Below, in pieces: positions 25,214 through 33,801 of a stretch of DNA of 64,000 bases. Origin of the DNA: Actinomycetota bacterium (lineage in GTDB: Bacteria; Actinomycetota; Thermoleophilia; Gaiellales; F1-60-MAGs149); the NCBI GenBank assembly GCA_016870485.1, contig VGBM01000006.1:39199-103198 (forward strand), read 5' to 3'. Within the stretch, counting starts at the first letter, position 1; each line of letters starts with the position of its first letter. The notes below the pieces were generated by a model. That model made no database searches. It saw only the letters and a program-made list of their open reading frames with translations, and was not told where the DNA came from. The position numbers were made by a program, and so were the translations under genes.

Positions 25214-26638
25214 CTAGCGGCCCGGTATGAAGCGCCGCACGAGCGCGACGCGGCGGGCGGGGCGGCCCGTGCGCTCCTCGGCGCGGTCGGCCGAGAGCAG
25301 GATCGAGGAGATCGCGTTCGCGGCGACCATCCGCAGGGGCTCGGGCTCCCAGCGGCGACCCTCGTGCCCGACCCAGGGCAGGGCCAGGAGGTCGGAGTCA
25401 CGGCCGAGGACCAGGTCCGCGAGGGTGCGGCCCGCTATCGACGTGCCGGTCAGGCCGTGGCCGGCGAAGCCGCCGGCGTGGCCCATGCCCGTCCGCGGGT
25501 CGTAGACGACGCTCATCGACCAGTCGCGCGGCGCGGCGAACGCGCCGCCCCAGCGGTGCTCGATCGCGGCGTCCCGTGCGGCCGGGAAGTGGAACCGGAG
25601 CGCCTGCTCGACGCGGGCCATGATCGCCTCGTCGGCGTCGTTCCCGTCGCGGATGCGGTCGCCCGCGTGGTACGAGGTACCGCGCCCGCCGATCGCGATG
25701 CGGTCGTCCATGGTGCGCTGCGCGTAGAAGAAGTGGTAGCGCTGGTCGGCGATCGGCTCGCAGCCCGCCCAGCCGAGCTCGTCCCAGACCGCGGGCGGCA
25801 GCACCTCCGTCTGCAGCATGTGCGAGTAGAGGCGCAGGTAGCGCCGCCGGCCGCCCGGCAGGTCGCGCGTGAAGGACTCCGTCGCCCGGATCACGACGTC
25901 GGCCTGCAGCGCGCCCTGCGCGCAGACGAGCCGGCCCCGCTCGACCGCGGTGACCGGGGTCTGCTCGTGGATGACGACGCCGAGCCGCTCGCAGGCGCGG
26001 GCGAGACCGCGCACGAGCCGGGCCGGGTCGATGCGCGCGCAGTGCGGGGTGTAGGTGGCGGAGACGGCGCCGTGGAAGCGCACCCGCCGCTCCAGCTCCT
26101 CGAGCGAGATCTCCCAGACGTCGGCCTCGGTGAAGCCGCGCGCGCGCCGGCCGGCGATGCCCGCCTCGACACGGGCGGCCTGGGTGGGGGAGGTCGCGAT
26201 GCGGAGCGCCCCGCCCTTGTGCCAGCCGCACTCGATGCCCTCCTCGGCGACCACGGCCCCGACCCAGTCGATGCCGTCCATGAAGGCGCGCTCGGCGCGG
26301 CGCACCGCCTCCATCCCGCCCGCGCGCGAGAAGACGCGCGCCTCGCCCGCCATCCCGGCGGATTGGAAGCCGCCGTTGCGGCCCGAGGCCCCGTACCCGA
26401 CGATGTCGCGCTCGCAGACCACGATGGTCAGGCGTGGGTCGGCCCTCGCCAGGCAGTAGGCGGTCCAGAGGCCGGTCAGACCGCCGCCGGCGATCGCCAC
26501 GTCGACCCGTCGTTCGCCGGGCAGGGGGTCGCGCGGGTCGAGCGGCTCCGGCACGCCGGCGAGCCAGCCCGAGACGGCGCGGTAGCGGGCGTCGACGGCG
26601 GAGCGCGAAGCGGCGGGCGCGTCCACGGCGGTGGCCAT
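25214..26638 (-). CDS. FAD-dependent amine oxidoreductase (gamma-glutamylputrescine oxidase/PuuB-like DAO family)
   Basis: A 474-residue D-amino-acid-oxidase-fold flavoprotein. The FAD motif VAIAGGGLTGLWTAYCLA begins near residue 46, followed by GYGASGRNGGFQSAG, a strong PuuB-type signature. AIGGRGTSYHAGD and FAGHGLTGTSIAGRTLADL complete the fold. Family members oxidise gamma-glutamylputrescine, glycine or N-methyl amino acids; the substrate here is unclear. The start at ATG 26638 has a GATACT element 6 bases upstream. It is divergent from a phosphotransferase gene. Confidence 0.87.
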   Translation of the reverse strand: MATAVDAPAASRSAVDARYRAVSGWLAGVPEPLDPRDPLPGERRVDVAIAGGGLTGLWTAYCLARADPRLTIVVCERDIVGYGASGRNGGFQSAGMAGEARVFSRAGGMEAVRRAERAFMDGIDWVGAVVAEEGIECGWHKGGALRIATSPTQAARVEAGIAGRRARGFTEADVWEISLEELERRVRFHGAVSATYTPHCARIDPARLVRGLARACERLGVVIHEQTPVTAVERGRLVCAQGALQADVVIRATESFTRDLPGGRRRYLRLYSHMLQTEVLPPAVWDELGWAGCEPIADQRYHFFYAQRTMDDRIAIGGRGTSYHAGDRIRDGNDADEAIMARVEQALRFHFPAARDAAIEHRWGGAFAAPRDWSMSVVYDPRTGMGHAGGFAGHGLTGTSIAGRTLADLVLGRDSDLLALPWVGHEGRRWEPEPLRMVAANAISSILLSADRAEERTGRPARRVALVRRFIPGR

Positions 26639-26644
26639 GGGCGC

Positions 26645-26650
26645 AGTATC
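26645..26650 (-). promoter_or_regulatory. -10 element GATACT of the PuuB-like gene
   Basis: Minus-strand GATACT lies 6 bases before ATG 26638; leaderless spacing. Confidence 0.55.
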
Positions 26651-26674
26651 GCAAGCGCCTGTCGCCGAGCGGGC

Positions 26675-26680
26675 GATAAT
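26675..26680 (+). promoter_or_regulatory. -10 element GATAAT in front of an ATC codon
   Basis: GATAAT lies 6 bases before an ATC at 26687 that begins the conserved part of the phosphotransferase frame. There is no ATG, GTG or TTG at that distance. Confidence 0.5.
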
Positions 26681-26686
26681 CCCGAC

Positions 26687-27562
26687 ATCGACGCGTCCGC
26701 CCTCCTCCGTGCGCACGGGATCCTGCCCGCCGATGCGTCGGTGACCACAACGCCGCTGGCCGGCGGCTACTGGAACGAGGTCCTGCGCCTGACGGGCGAC
26801 GGCGTCGACTGGGTGGTCAAGGTCTTCGCCGACCAGGACGGCTGGCGGCTGTTCCCGATCCTCCCCGACGACGAGGCCCGCGCGCTCGCGGTGCTGCGCG
26901 GGGCCCGGGTCGCCCCCGACCCCGTCGCCTACCTGCCGCGGACGCCCGAGCGGCCCGCGGTGCTCGTCTACGCATGGGTGACGGGCGGGCCGTGGCAGAC
27001 GGGGACGGCGGCCGTCGCCGAGCTCCTGCGCCGCCAGCACGCCGTCGCCGCGGACGGCTTCCGGCCCGTGCCGACGGCGTCGGACGGGATCCTCGCGGAG
27101 GGCGAGCGGCTGCTCGCCGGCGCCGACCCCGCCGACGCCGCCGCGCTGCGGGCGCTGGCTCCGACGCGGCCCGTGCAGGCCGCGGCGCGGCGCGCTCTGA
27201 TCCACACCGACGCGGGCACGGGCAACGTCATCGTCGGCCCGGACGGGCCGCGGCTGATCGACTGGCAGTGCCCGGCCCTCGGCGACCCCGCCGAGGACCT
27301 GTTCGCGTTCCTGTCGCCCGCCTTCCAGGTCCTCTACGGCCACGAGCCCCTGACCGCGGCGGAGCGGGCGGAGTGCCTTGAGGCGTACGGCGACCGCGAG
27401 GTGCTCGCGCGCCTCACGGCCCTCGAGCCGGCGCTCGCCTGGCGCTTCGCCGCCTACTGCGCCATGCGCTGCGTCGACCTCGCCCGCGCCGACCCGGACG
27501 GCTCGGCCCGCTACGCTCGGGCCCTGGCCCTGTCCCTCGACCAGCTCGAGGCCCTGCGATGA
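26687..27562 (+). CDS. Phosphotransferase family (APH-like) protein, probable non-canonical ATC start
   Basis: About 291 residues, with a nucleotide-binding start LAGGYWNEVLRLTGDG, a lysine in DWVVKVFA, the Brenner motif IHTDAGTGNVIVG and a metal-binding LIDWQCPALGDPAEDL. This is the APH/choline kinase-like fold. The first in-frame GTG is at 26741, which would remove ALLRAHGILPADAS, residues that look like the usual N-terminal helix. An ATC at 26687 sits exactly 6 bases after GATAAT, so a leaderless start at ATC is my preferred reading. The TGA overlaps the next gene (ATGA). Substrate unknown. Confidence 0.7.
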   Translation: MDASALLRAHGILPADASVTTTPLAGGYWNEVLRLTGDGVDWVVKVFADQDGWRLFPILPDDEARALAVLRGARVAPDPVAYLPRTPERPAVLVYAWVTGGPWQTGTAAVAELLRRQHAVAADGFRPVPTASDGILAEGERLLAGADPADAAALRALAPTRPVQAAARRALIHTDAGTGNVIVGPDGPRLIDWQCPALGDPAEDLFAFLSPAFQVLYGHEPLTAAERAECLEAYGDREVLARLTALEPALAWRFAAYCAMRCVDLARADPDGSARYARALALSLDQLEALR

Positions 27563-28500
27563 CGCCGCTCCGGCTGTTCCTGCACACCTACTCGTTCCGC
27601 TTCCGGCTGATGCACGATCCGGGCTACTCGATCGTGGACCTGCTCGACCGCTGCGTGGCCGACGGCAACCCCGGCATCGGCCTCAACGTCAACGGGCCGG
27701 GCTACCGCTTCCTCGGCGGCGACGACCCCGCGCACATCGCGATGGTCGCGGACGCCATCCGCAGCCGCGGGCTCGAGGTCGACATCGAGACCAGCGGCAC
27801 CGACCCGGTGCACCTGACGCATCTGCTCGACCTCGCCGAGCGGCTCGGCGCCGGGCACCTGCGCACCTACACGCGCCACGCGGGCCCGCGCCCGCAGGTC
27901 CTCGACGCCACGATCGCGGACCTCGTGGAGATCGGACCCGTCGCCGCGGACCGCGGCATCCCCGTCCTGCTCGAGAACCACGAGGAGTTCACGGGCGTCG
28001 AGGTGGCGCGCATCCTCGAGCGCGTCGACCACCCGTCCGTCGGCGCCCTCTACGACTACGGCAACTCGATGATGCTGCGCGAGGACCCGCTCGAGGCGCT
28101 CGAGGCGATGCTGCCGTGGACCCGCAAGGCGCACCTCAAGGACCACGTCGTGATGCACGGCATGGTCTGCGGCGCCCCCTCCGGGGAGGGCGTGCTGCCG
28201 ATCGCGGAGATCACGCGGCGCCTCGTTGCGGCCGGGATGACGCGGATCGCCTTCGAGAACGTCTGGTCGTACACCTGCCCCTTCCACCCGCGCGAGGACG
28301 GGCGGCCCGAGGAGCCGGACGCATCGCCGATCTTCGCCCCGTGGGAGGATCCGGGCGACCCGGCCTTCTTCCTGCCCGACGTCGAGGCCGAGGTCGAGCG
28401 CGACCCGGCCCGCGTGATCGCGCTCGAGGAGGAGTCGTACCGGCGGGCGCAGGGCCGGGTCGACGAGCTGCTCGCCGAGCTAGGAGACGGGGCGCCCTGA
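27559..28500 (+). CDS. Sugar phosphate isomerase/epimerase (xylose isomerase-like TIM barrel)
   Basis: A 313-residue TIM-barrel protein of the AP endonuclease 2/xylose isomerase-like group. Motifs include DLLDRCVADGNPGIGLNVNG, GAGHLRTYTRHAG, VLLENHEEFTGVEVARIL (metal-binding Glu), GALYDYGNSMM and KAHLKDHVVMHGM (metal-binding Asp/His). FENVWSYTCPFHP provides another metal-site Glu. These proteins isomerise or epimerise sugars and related polyols. It is translationally coupled to the upstream kinase-like gene, which suggests a shared sugar pathway. A hairpin follows the stop. Confidence 0.85.
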   Translation: MTPLRLFLHTYSFRFRLMHDPGYSIVDLLDRCVADGNPGIGLNVNGPGYRFLGGDDPAHIAMVADAIRSRGLEVDIETSGTDPVHLTHLLDLAERLGAGHLRTYTRHAGPRPQVLDATIADLVEIGPVAADRGIPVLLENHEEFTGVEVARILERVDHPSVGALYDYGNSMMLREDPLEALEAMLPWTRKAHLKDHVVMHGMVCGAPSGEGVLPIAEITRRLVAAGMTRIAFENVWSYTCPFHPREDGRPEEPDASPIFAPWEDPGDPAFFLPDVEAEVERDPARVIALEEESYRRAQGRVDELLAELGDGAP

Positions 28501-28509
28501 GACACGACG

Positions 28510-28531
28510 AAGGGGCCCTTGCGGGCCCCTT
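28510..28531. terminator. Hairpin after the isomerase gene
   Basis: AAGGGGCCC and GGGCCCCTT are perfectly complementary around a TTGC loop, only ten bases after the isomerase stop. The 9-base stem is strong and symmetrical, so it may serve both the isomerase transcript and the convergent tRNA. There is no clear T-run. Confidence 0.6.
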
Positions 28532-28539
28532 CGCATGAG

Positions 28540-28613
<74 letters not shown>

Positions 28614-28703
28614 GGTCAGGTCGGCACGATAGCCGATGACGGGACACCGTCGTGGCACGTCGGAGGGCGGTGAAGCGGCTGGCGCGCGGGCGGAGTGTCG
28701 CGG

Positions 28704-28709
28704 TAGGGT
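28704..28709 (+). promoter_or_regulatory. Probable -10 element TAGGGT of gcvP
   Basis: TAGGGT would start transcription near 28716, giving a 5' leader of about 68 bases with an internal hairpin and an AAAGG ribosome-binding site before ATG 28784. Confidence 0.35.
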
Positions 28710-28745
28710 TCCGGCGGGACGTTCGGGGACATTCCTAGGGATGCG

Positions 28746-28763
28746 CAGGGCGATCGAGCCCTG
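28746..28763 (+). promoter_or_regulatory. Hairpin in the gcvP leader
   Basis: CAGGGC and GCCCTG flank the loop GATCGA between the probable promoter and the gcvP start. It lacks the conserved glycine-riboswitch bases. A role in leader folding is possible but unproven. Confidence 0.35.
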
Positions 28764-28783
28764 CCGCGCGAAAGGTCCGACAG

Positions 28784-31681
28784 ATGAGCGACAAGACCCA
28801 GTCCGCCACGGCCCGCCCGACGCTCGCCGAGCTCGAGCACGCGGTGCCGTTCAGTCGGCGCCACATCGGCCCGGGCGTGGCCGAGCAGCGCGCGCTGCTC
28901 GACGAGCTCGGCTACGCGAGCCTCGACGAGCTCGAGGCCGCCGCGGTGCCGGAGGCGATCCGGATGCGCGCCGCGATCGACGTGCCGCCGGCCCAGACCG
29001 AGATCGACGTGCTGCAGGAGCTGCGCGAGATCGGCGAGCGCAACCGCGTGATGACGCAGATGATCGGGCTGGGCTACCACGACACGCACACCCCGCAGGT
29101 CGTGCTGCGCAAGGTCTTCGAGAACCCGGCCTGGTACACCGCCTACACGCCGTACCAGCCGGAGATCTCCCAGGGCCGGCTCGAGGCGCTGCTCAATTAC
29201 CAGACCGTCGTGGCCGACCTGACCGGCCTGCCGCGGGCCAACGCGTCGCTCCTCGACGAGGCGACCGCGGCCGCGGAGGCGATGACTCTGTGCCTGCGCC
29301 ACGCGAAGGCCGACCACGGGGTGTTCGTGGTCGACGAGAACGCCCTGCCGCAGACGATCGCGGTGATCCAGACGCGCGCGGAGCCGATCGGCGTCGAGGT
29401 CGTGGTCTGCGACCTCGCGGCGGGCCTGCCCGAGGGCGAGGTCGTCGGCGCCCTGCTGCAGCTGCCCGGCGCGGACGGCCGGATCGTCGACTGGCGCCCG
29501 ACCATCGCCGCCCTGCACGAGCGCGGCGCGCTGGCCGTGATGGCGGCCGACCCGCTGGCCCTGGTCCTGCTCGACTCGCCCGCCGAGATGGGCGCGGACG
29601 TCGCCGTCGGCTCGATGCAGCGCTACGGCGTGCCGATGGGCTTCGGCGGCCCGCACGCCGCCTACATGGCGGTGCGCGAGGGCCTCGAGCGGCTGATGCC
29701 GGGCCGCATCGTCGGCGTCTCGATCGACGCGGACGGCGCGCCCGCGCTGCGCCTCGCTCTCCAGACCCGCGAGCAGCACATCCGCCGCGACAGGGCCACC
29801 TCGAACATCTGCACCGCGCAGGTGCTGCTCGCGGTGATCGCGTCGATGTACGCCGTCTACCACGGGCCGGAGGGCCTGCGCGCGATCGCGCAGCGCACGC
29901 ACCGGCTCGCCGCGATCTTCGCGGAGGGCCTGCGCCGCGGCGGCCTCAACGTCCTTCACGACACGTTCTTCGACACGGTGCAGGTGCGCGTCCCGCACCA
30001 CGCCGACATCGTGATCGCGCAGGCCCGCCAGTTCGGGATCAACCTGCGCCGCGTCGACCGCGACGTCGTGGGCATCAGCTTCGACGAGGTCACCGAGCGC
30101 CACCACGTCGAGGACCTGTTCCGCACCTTCCGGGTCGAGGGCGACGTCGACCTGCTCGACGCCGAGACCCCCGACGCCCTGCCGGCCGGGCTCCTGCGCA
30201 CGGGCGCGATCCTGCAGCACCCGGTCTTCCACGAGTACCGCTCCGAGACGCAGATGCTGCGCTACCTGCGCCGCCTGTCGGGCAAGGACATCGCGCTCAA
30301 CCGCTCGATGATCCCACTCGGCTCCTGCACGATGAAGCTCAACGCGACGACGGAGATGCAGGCCGTGACCTGGCCCGAGTTCGCGAACATCCACCCGTTC
30401 GCACCGCTCGACCAGACCGACGGCTACCTGCTCCTGATCAATGAGCTCGAGCGCTGGCTCGTGGCGATCACCGGCTACGACGCGGTGTCGCTCCAGCCGA
30501 ACGCGGGCTCGCAGGGCGAGTTCGCGGGGCTCCTCGCCATCCGCGGCTACCACCGCAGCCGCGGCGACGTCGAGCGCGACGTCTGCCTGATCCCGGTCTC
30601 CGCGCACGGCACCAATGCGGCGAGCGCGGTCATGTGCGGCATGCGCGTCGTCGTGATCGAGTGCGACGACAAGGGAGACGTCGACGTCGACGACCTCAAG
30701 GCGAAGATCGCGGAGCACGGCGACCGCCTCGCGGCCCTGATGATCACCTACCCCTCGACGCACGGCGTCTACGAGGAGACGGTGGGGGAGATCTGCGCCC
30801 TGGTTCACGACGCCGGCGGCCAGGTCTACGTCGACGGCGCGAACATGAACGCCCTCGTCGGCGTGGCCCAGCCGGGCACGTTCGGGGCCGACGTCTCGCA
30901 CCTCAACCTGCACAAGACGTTCTGCATCCCGCACGGCGGCGGGGGCCCCGGCGTCGGGCCGGTCGCGGTGCGCGCGCACCTGCGCCCGTTCCTCCCCAAC
31001 CACCCGCTGCAGCCCGCCGCGGGCCCCTCGACGGGCCCCGGCCCCGTCTCCGCGGCCCCGTGGGGATCGGCGGGGATCCTGCCGATCGCGTGGGCGTACA
31101 TCCGCCTGATGGGCCCCGACGGGCTCAAGCAGGCGACGCAGGTCGCCGTCCTCAACGCGAACTACATCGCGCGGCGCATCACCGACCACTTCCCGGTGCT
31201 GTATACCGGCAGGGACGGGCTGGTCGCCCACGAGTGCATCATCGACCTGCGCGACATCACCAAGGAGACGGGCATCACCGTCGAGGACGTCGCCAAGCGC
31301 CTGATCGACTACGGCTTCCACGCCCCGACGATGTCGTTCCCCGTGGCGGGCACGCTGATGATCGAGCCGACGGAGTCCGAGGACAAGGGCGAGCTCGACC
31401 GCTTCTGCAGCGCCATGATCGCGATCCGCGCGGAGATCGACCGGGTCGCTGCGGGCGAGTGGCCGGCCGACGACAACCCGCTCGTCAACGCGCCCCACAC
31501 GGCCCACATGCTGACCGGCGAGTGGGACCACGCGTACACGCGCGAGCAGGCGGTCTACCCCGTCGTCACCATGGGACCGGAGAAGTACTGGCCGCCCGTG
31601 CGGCGCATCGACCAGCCCTACGGCGACCGCCATCTGGTCTGCACGTGCCCGCCGCTCACGGAGCTCGCGGCGGGCGACTGA
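28784..31681 (+). CDS. gcvP: Glycine dehydrogenase (decarboxylating), glycine cleavage P protein
   Basis: A 965-residue, single-chain PLP enzyme that decarboxylates glycine and passes the aminomethyl group to lipoylated GcvH. The N-terminal segment FSRRHIGPG is typical, and PLP is bound by the lysine near residue 708 in [19 protein letters not shown]. Other landmarks are [34 protein letters not shown] and [13 protein letters not shown]. No gcvH, gcvT or lpd is adjacent, so the rest of the system is elsewhere, although a GcvT-domain fusion lies 13 kb upstream. It would consume glycine formed from sarcosine or betaine. Confidence 0.97.
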   Translation: MSDKTQSATARPTLAELEHAVPFSRRHIGPGVAEQRALLDELGYASLDELEAAAVPEAIRMRAAIDVPPAQTEIDVLQELREIGERNRVMTQMIGLGYHDTHTPQVVLRKVFENPAWYTAYTPYQPEISQGRLEALLNYQTVVADLTGLPRANASLLDEATAAAEAMTLCLRHAKADHGVFVVDENALPQTIAVIQTRAEPIGVEVVVCDLAAGLPEGEVVGALLQLPGADGRIVDWRPTIAALHERGALAVMAADPLALVLLDSPAEMGADVAVGSMQRYGVPMGFGGPHAAYMAVREGLERLMPGRIVGVSIDADGAPALRLALQTREQHIRRDRATSNICTAQVLLAVIASMYAVYHGPEGLRAIAQRTHRLAAIFAEGLRRGGLNVLHDTFFDTVQVRVPHHADIVIAQARQFGINLRRVDRDVVGISFDEVTERHHVEDLFRTFRVEGDVDLLDAETPDALPAGLLRTGAILQHPVFHEYRSETQMLRYLRRLSGKDIALNRSMIPLGSCTMKLNATTEMQAVTWPEFANIHPFAPLDQTDGYLLLINELERWLVAITGYDAVSLQPNAGSQGEFAGLLAIRGYHRSRGDVERDVCLIPVSAHGTNAASAVMCGMRVVVIECDDKGDVDVDDLKAKIAEHGDRLAALMITYPSTHGVYEETVGEICALVHDAGGQVYVDGANMNALVGVAQPGTFGADVSHLNLHKTFCIPHGGGGPGVGPVAVRAHLRPFLPNHPLQPAAGPSTGPGPVSAAPWGSAGILPIAWAYIRLMGPDGLKQATQVAVLNANYIARRITDHFPVLYTGRDGLVAHECIIDLRDITKETGITVEDVAKRLIDYGFHAPTMSFPVAGTLMIEPTESEDKGELDRFCSAMIAIRAEIDRVAAGEWPADDNPLVNAPHTAHMLTGEWDHAYTREQAVYPVVTMGPEKYWPPVRRIDQPYGDRHLVCTCPPLTELAAGD

Positions 31682-31709
31682 CGGGTCGCCGACCGGCCTG
31701 AGGTCCTGC

Positions 31710-31715
31710 TACCGT
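31710..31715 (+). promoter_or_regulatory. -10 element TACCGT of the 70-residue gene
   Basis: TACCGT lies 7 bases before ATG 31723; leaderless spacing. Confidence 0.5.
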
Positions 31716-31722
31716 CCCGGGC

Positions 31723-31935
31723 ATGGCGCAGAGCAATCCCGACTCCAGGGTCTCGCACATCGCGATGTGGATCATCGCGATCACGCTGATCCTCTGCCTG
31801 GCCCTCGTCGTCCTCGTGGAGGGCGTCGACACGGTGCCGCACGGCTGGATCGGCGTCGGCGTGACCCTCGCCCTCGCGGTCGGTGCCGTCCTGATGACGC
31901 GCATCCACTTCGAGGTCGCACCGCCCAAGCGCTAG
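31723..31935 (+). CDS. Small two-span membrane protein
   Basis: A 70-residue protein with two hydrophobic helices, about residues 12-33 (AMWIIAITLILCLALVVLVE) and 42-60, joined by a short loop and ending in a basic tail. Its own -10 element and good codon bias support it as real. No family is recognised. It follows gcvP by about 40 bases but probably has its own transcript. Confidence 0.65.
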   Translation: MAQSNPDSRVSHIAMWIIAITLILCLALVVLVEGVDTVPHGWIGVGVTLALAVGAVLMTRIHFEVAPPKR

Positions 31936-31983
31936 CCCGGCCCCGGCGGCCGACGGCGGGGCGGGAGAGCGGCGGCGTCAGGT

Positions 31984-33129
31984 TCACGGACGCGCGAACG
32001 CGGCGTCCATCAGGCGCGGCGTGTCGCCCCAGATGTCGTTCGTGCCGAGCACGACGCCGACCATGGTGCGCCCGCCGCGCTTGACGATCACGGCGAGGCA
32101 GCCGCCGGCCGCGGTGGTGAAGCCGGTCTTGCCGCCGAAGGTGCCGGGGTAGGTCGCGAGCATGTCGTTGTGGTTGTCGTAGACGCGGCGCTTCGCGTCG
32201 TCGGGCCAGCGCACGGCGTGCTCGCGGGTGCCCACGACCTTCGCGAAGGTCGGGTTCTCCATCGCGCGGGCCAGCATGATCGCCTGGTCGCGGGCCGTGG
32301 ACCAGTTCTCGGCGTCGTTCAGGCCCGACGAGCTCGCGTAGTTGGTGCGCGTCAGGCCGAGCTCCTTCGCGCGCTTGTTCATCATCGCGTAGTACGACCC
32401 GTAGGAGCCGCCGAGGTCCTCGCCGAGGGCGGCCGCCGCGTCGTTGTTCGAGCCGAGCATCGCGGAGTAGAGGAGGATGCCGCGCGGGTAGCGGTTGCCG
32501 ATGATCAGGCCGTCCTTTTGGGGCTCGACGCCGGCCGCGACCTCGGACACCACCACGGGGTGGGAGAAGTCGCCGGCCTCGGCGATCAGGAGGCCGGTCA
32601 TCATCTTCGTGAGGGACGCGATCGGCCGCGTGTCGGTGTCGTTCGACGCGAGCACGATCTCGTTCCGGTCGACGTCAAGCACCGCGTAGGCCGCCGCGCC
32701 GATGCCCGGCTGGTTGGCCGGCGCCTTGGCACCGCTCGCGTAGGCGGGCGGCGGCTTCTTCGTGATGGAGACGGTCGTGTTGGCCGGCTGCTCGTCCTGG
32801 TCCTCGCGCTCGCGCTGGGTCGTCGCCGGGCCCGCATCGCCCTGGGGCTGCATCTCCGCCGCGGTCGTGGCCTCGGCCGCGGTGGCCGGCTGCTCCTCGC
32901 CGCCACCGGCCAGCACGCGCGTCGTGAACCCGATCAGGCCGAGGACCAGCACGACCAGGAGGAGGACGTGCACGGGGCGGACCGCCGACGGCTCGCCCTC
33001 GCGGCGGCGGGTGGGGCTCCGCTCGCGCCCCCGCTCGCGCGGGCGCTCGCGTGCGGGGGCGTTCTGGACGCGGGGCGCGGGCGGGCGCCTCCGCGCAGGG
33101 CGCGGCCCGGGTGGCAGCTCCTCGTCCAC
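31984..33129 (-). CDS. D-alanyl-D-alanine carboxypeptidase (PBP5-like serine peptidase)
   Basis: A 381-residue membrane-anchored peptidoglycan carboxypeptidase. A short basic cytosolic tail precedes one membrane span (VHVLLLVVLVLGLIGFTTR), then a low-complexity Ala/Thr/Gln linker, then the catalytic domain. Active-site motifs are complete: SLTK (in PIASLTKMM), SNN (LGSNNDAAAAL) and KTG (FGGKTGFTT). It trims the terminal D-Ala of muropeptides. I chose GTG 33129 because a TACGAT element lies 6 bases upstream; GTG 33135 directly abuts that element. Confidence 0.92.
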   Translation of the reverse strand: MDEELPPGPRPARRRPPAPRVQNAPARERPRERGRERSPTRRREGEPSAVRPVHVLLLVVLVLGLIGFTTRVLAGGGEEQPATAAEATTAAEMQPQGDAGPATTQREREDQDEQPANTTVSITKKPPPAYASGAKAPANQPGIGAAAYAVLDVDRNEIVLASNDTDTRPIASLTKMMTGLLIAEAGDFSHPVVVSEVAAGVEPQKDGLIIGNRYPRGILLYSAMLGSNNDAAAALGEDLGGSYGSYYAMMNKRAKELGLTRTNYASSSGLNDAENWSTARDQAIMLARAMENPTFAKVVGTREHAVRWPDDAKRRVYDNHNDMLATYPGTFGGKTGFTTAAGGCLAVIVKRGGRTMVGVVLGTNDIWGDTPRLMDAAFARP

Positions 33130-33135
33130 GGCCAC

Positions 33136-33141
33136 ATCGTA
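33136..33141 (-). promoter_or_regulatory. -10 element TACGAT of the carboxypeptidase gene
   Basis: Minus-strand TACGAT lies 6 bases before GTG 33129 and touches the alternative GTG 33135, which argues for the shorter start. Confidence 0.5.
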
Positions 33142-33211
33142 CCGGCGCGGGGGGCGCCGAAGGGGCCGGCGGCGTGAGCCGGCCGACGGTTTCGGACGGC
33201 GGGCCAGCGGC

Positions 33212-33217
33212 TAGGCT
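33212..33217 (+). promoter_or_regulatory. -10 element TAGGCT of the Fae-like gene
   Basis: TAGGCT is followed by a leader of about 25 bases with a good GGGAGG ribosome-binding site (33235-33240) before ATG 33247. Confidence 0.4.
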
Positions 33218-33246
33218 GACCGCGACGACGAGGCCGGGAGGCGACG

Positions 33247-33774
33247 ATGGCGCGGGATCTGGACGGGGCGATCGGCGAGGGCTGGGGCGGCGACGAGCAG
33301 CCTAACGGCAGCCACGTGAACGTCGTGCTCGCGCGCCGCGGCAGCCCGACGGCGGCGGCGCTGATGACGGCCTTCACGACGCCGCGCCCGGGCCACACGC
33401 CGGTCCTCGCCTGCGTCGGTGACCATCCGACCCGCTACGAGCCGATCTGGCCGCCGCTGGTGATGATGAACAAGGCGACCGCCGAGACGGACCGCCACCA
33501 GACCCTGACCTGGGGCGCGGCCCAGCTCGGCCTCGGCCAGGGCGCACTCGACGCCGTCGCCGACGGGCTGCTCGAGGCGACGGACGAGCTCATCGTCTTC
33601 GTCGCCGTCTGGGTCGACCCGGGGGCGAGCGACGAGACCCTCGTGCGGAAGGCCAACCGCGTCGCGATCCGCAGGGCGATCGAGGTCGCGGTGCGCGGGC
33701 GCGACCCAGAGGCGGCGCAGGCCCTCGTCGACCGCCGTGACGAGCTCACGAGCCCCTTCTACGGCGGCGAGTAG
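33247..33774 (+). CDS. Formaldehyde-activating enzyme (Fae) homologue
   Basis: A 175-residue homologue of Fae, which condenses formaldehyde with tetrahydromethanopterin (or speeds a related reaction). The opening IGEGWGGDEQPNGSHVNVVL aligns with Fae's GEALVGDGNEVAHIDLI, placing His23 where the catalytic His lies. RRGSPTAAAL matches the GPRGSPAETAF loop, and the segments PLVMMNKAT, LGLGQGALDAVADG and FVAVWVDPGASDETLV follow in order. The single gene has a leadered promoter. Fae-like proteins without H4MPT pathways have other or unknown roles, so the pterin partner here is open. The window's demethylating enzymes would be a formaldehyde source. Confidence 0.82.
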   Translation: MARDLDGAIGEGWGGDEQPNGSHVNVVLARRGSPTAAALMTAFTTPRPGHTPVLACVGDHPTRYEPIWPPLVMMNKATAETDRHQTLTWGAAQLGLGQGALDAVADGLLEATDELIVFVAVWVDPGASDETLVRKANRVAIRRAIEVAVRGRDPEAAQALVDRRDELTSPFYGGE

Positions 33775-33789
33775 CCACCGGCCGGGCGG

Positions 33790-33795
33790 TACGCT
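33790..33795 (+). promoter_or_regulatory. -10 element TACGCT of the J-domain gene
   Basis: TACGCT lies 6 bases before GTG 33802; leaderless spacing. Confidence 0.55.
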
Positions 33796-33801
33796 GCGGC
33801 C

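Noticed and set aside
28614..28783. Possible glycine riboswitch before gcvP
   Set aside because: The leader is about 68 bases and holds only a simple CAGGGC/GCCCTG hairpin. The conserved paired-domain bases of glycine aptamers are not visible, and tandem aptamers would not fit.
28616..31633. 1005-codon antisense frame opposite gcvP
   Set aside because: An artefact of scarce stop codons in GC-rich DNA; gcvP is unmistakable on the plus strand.
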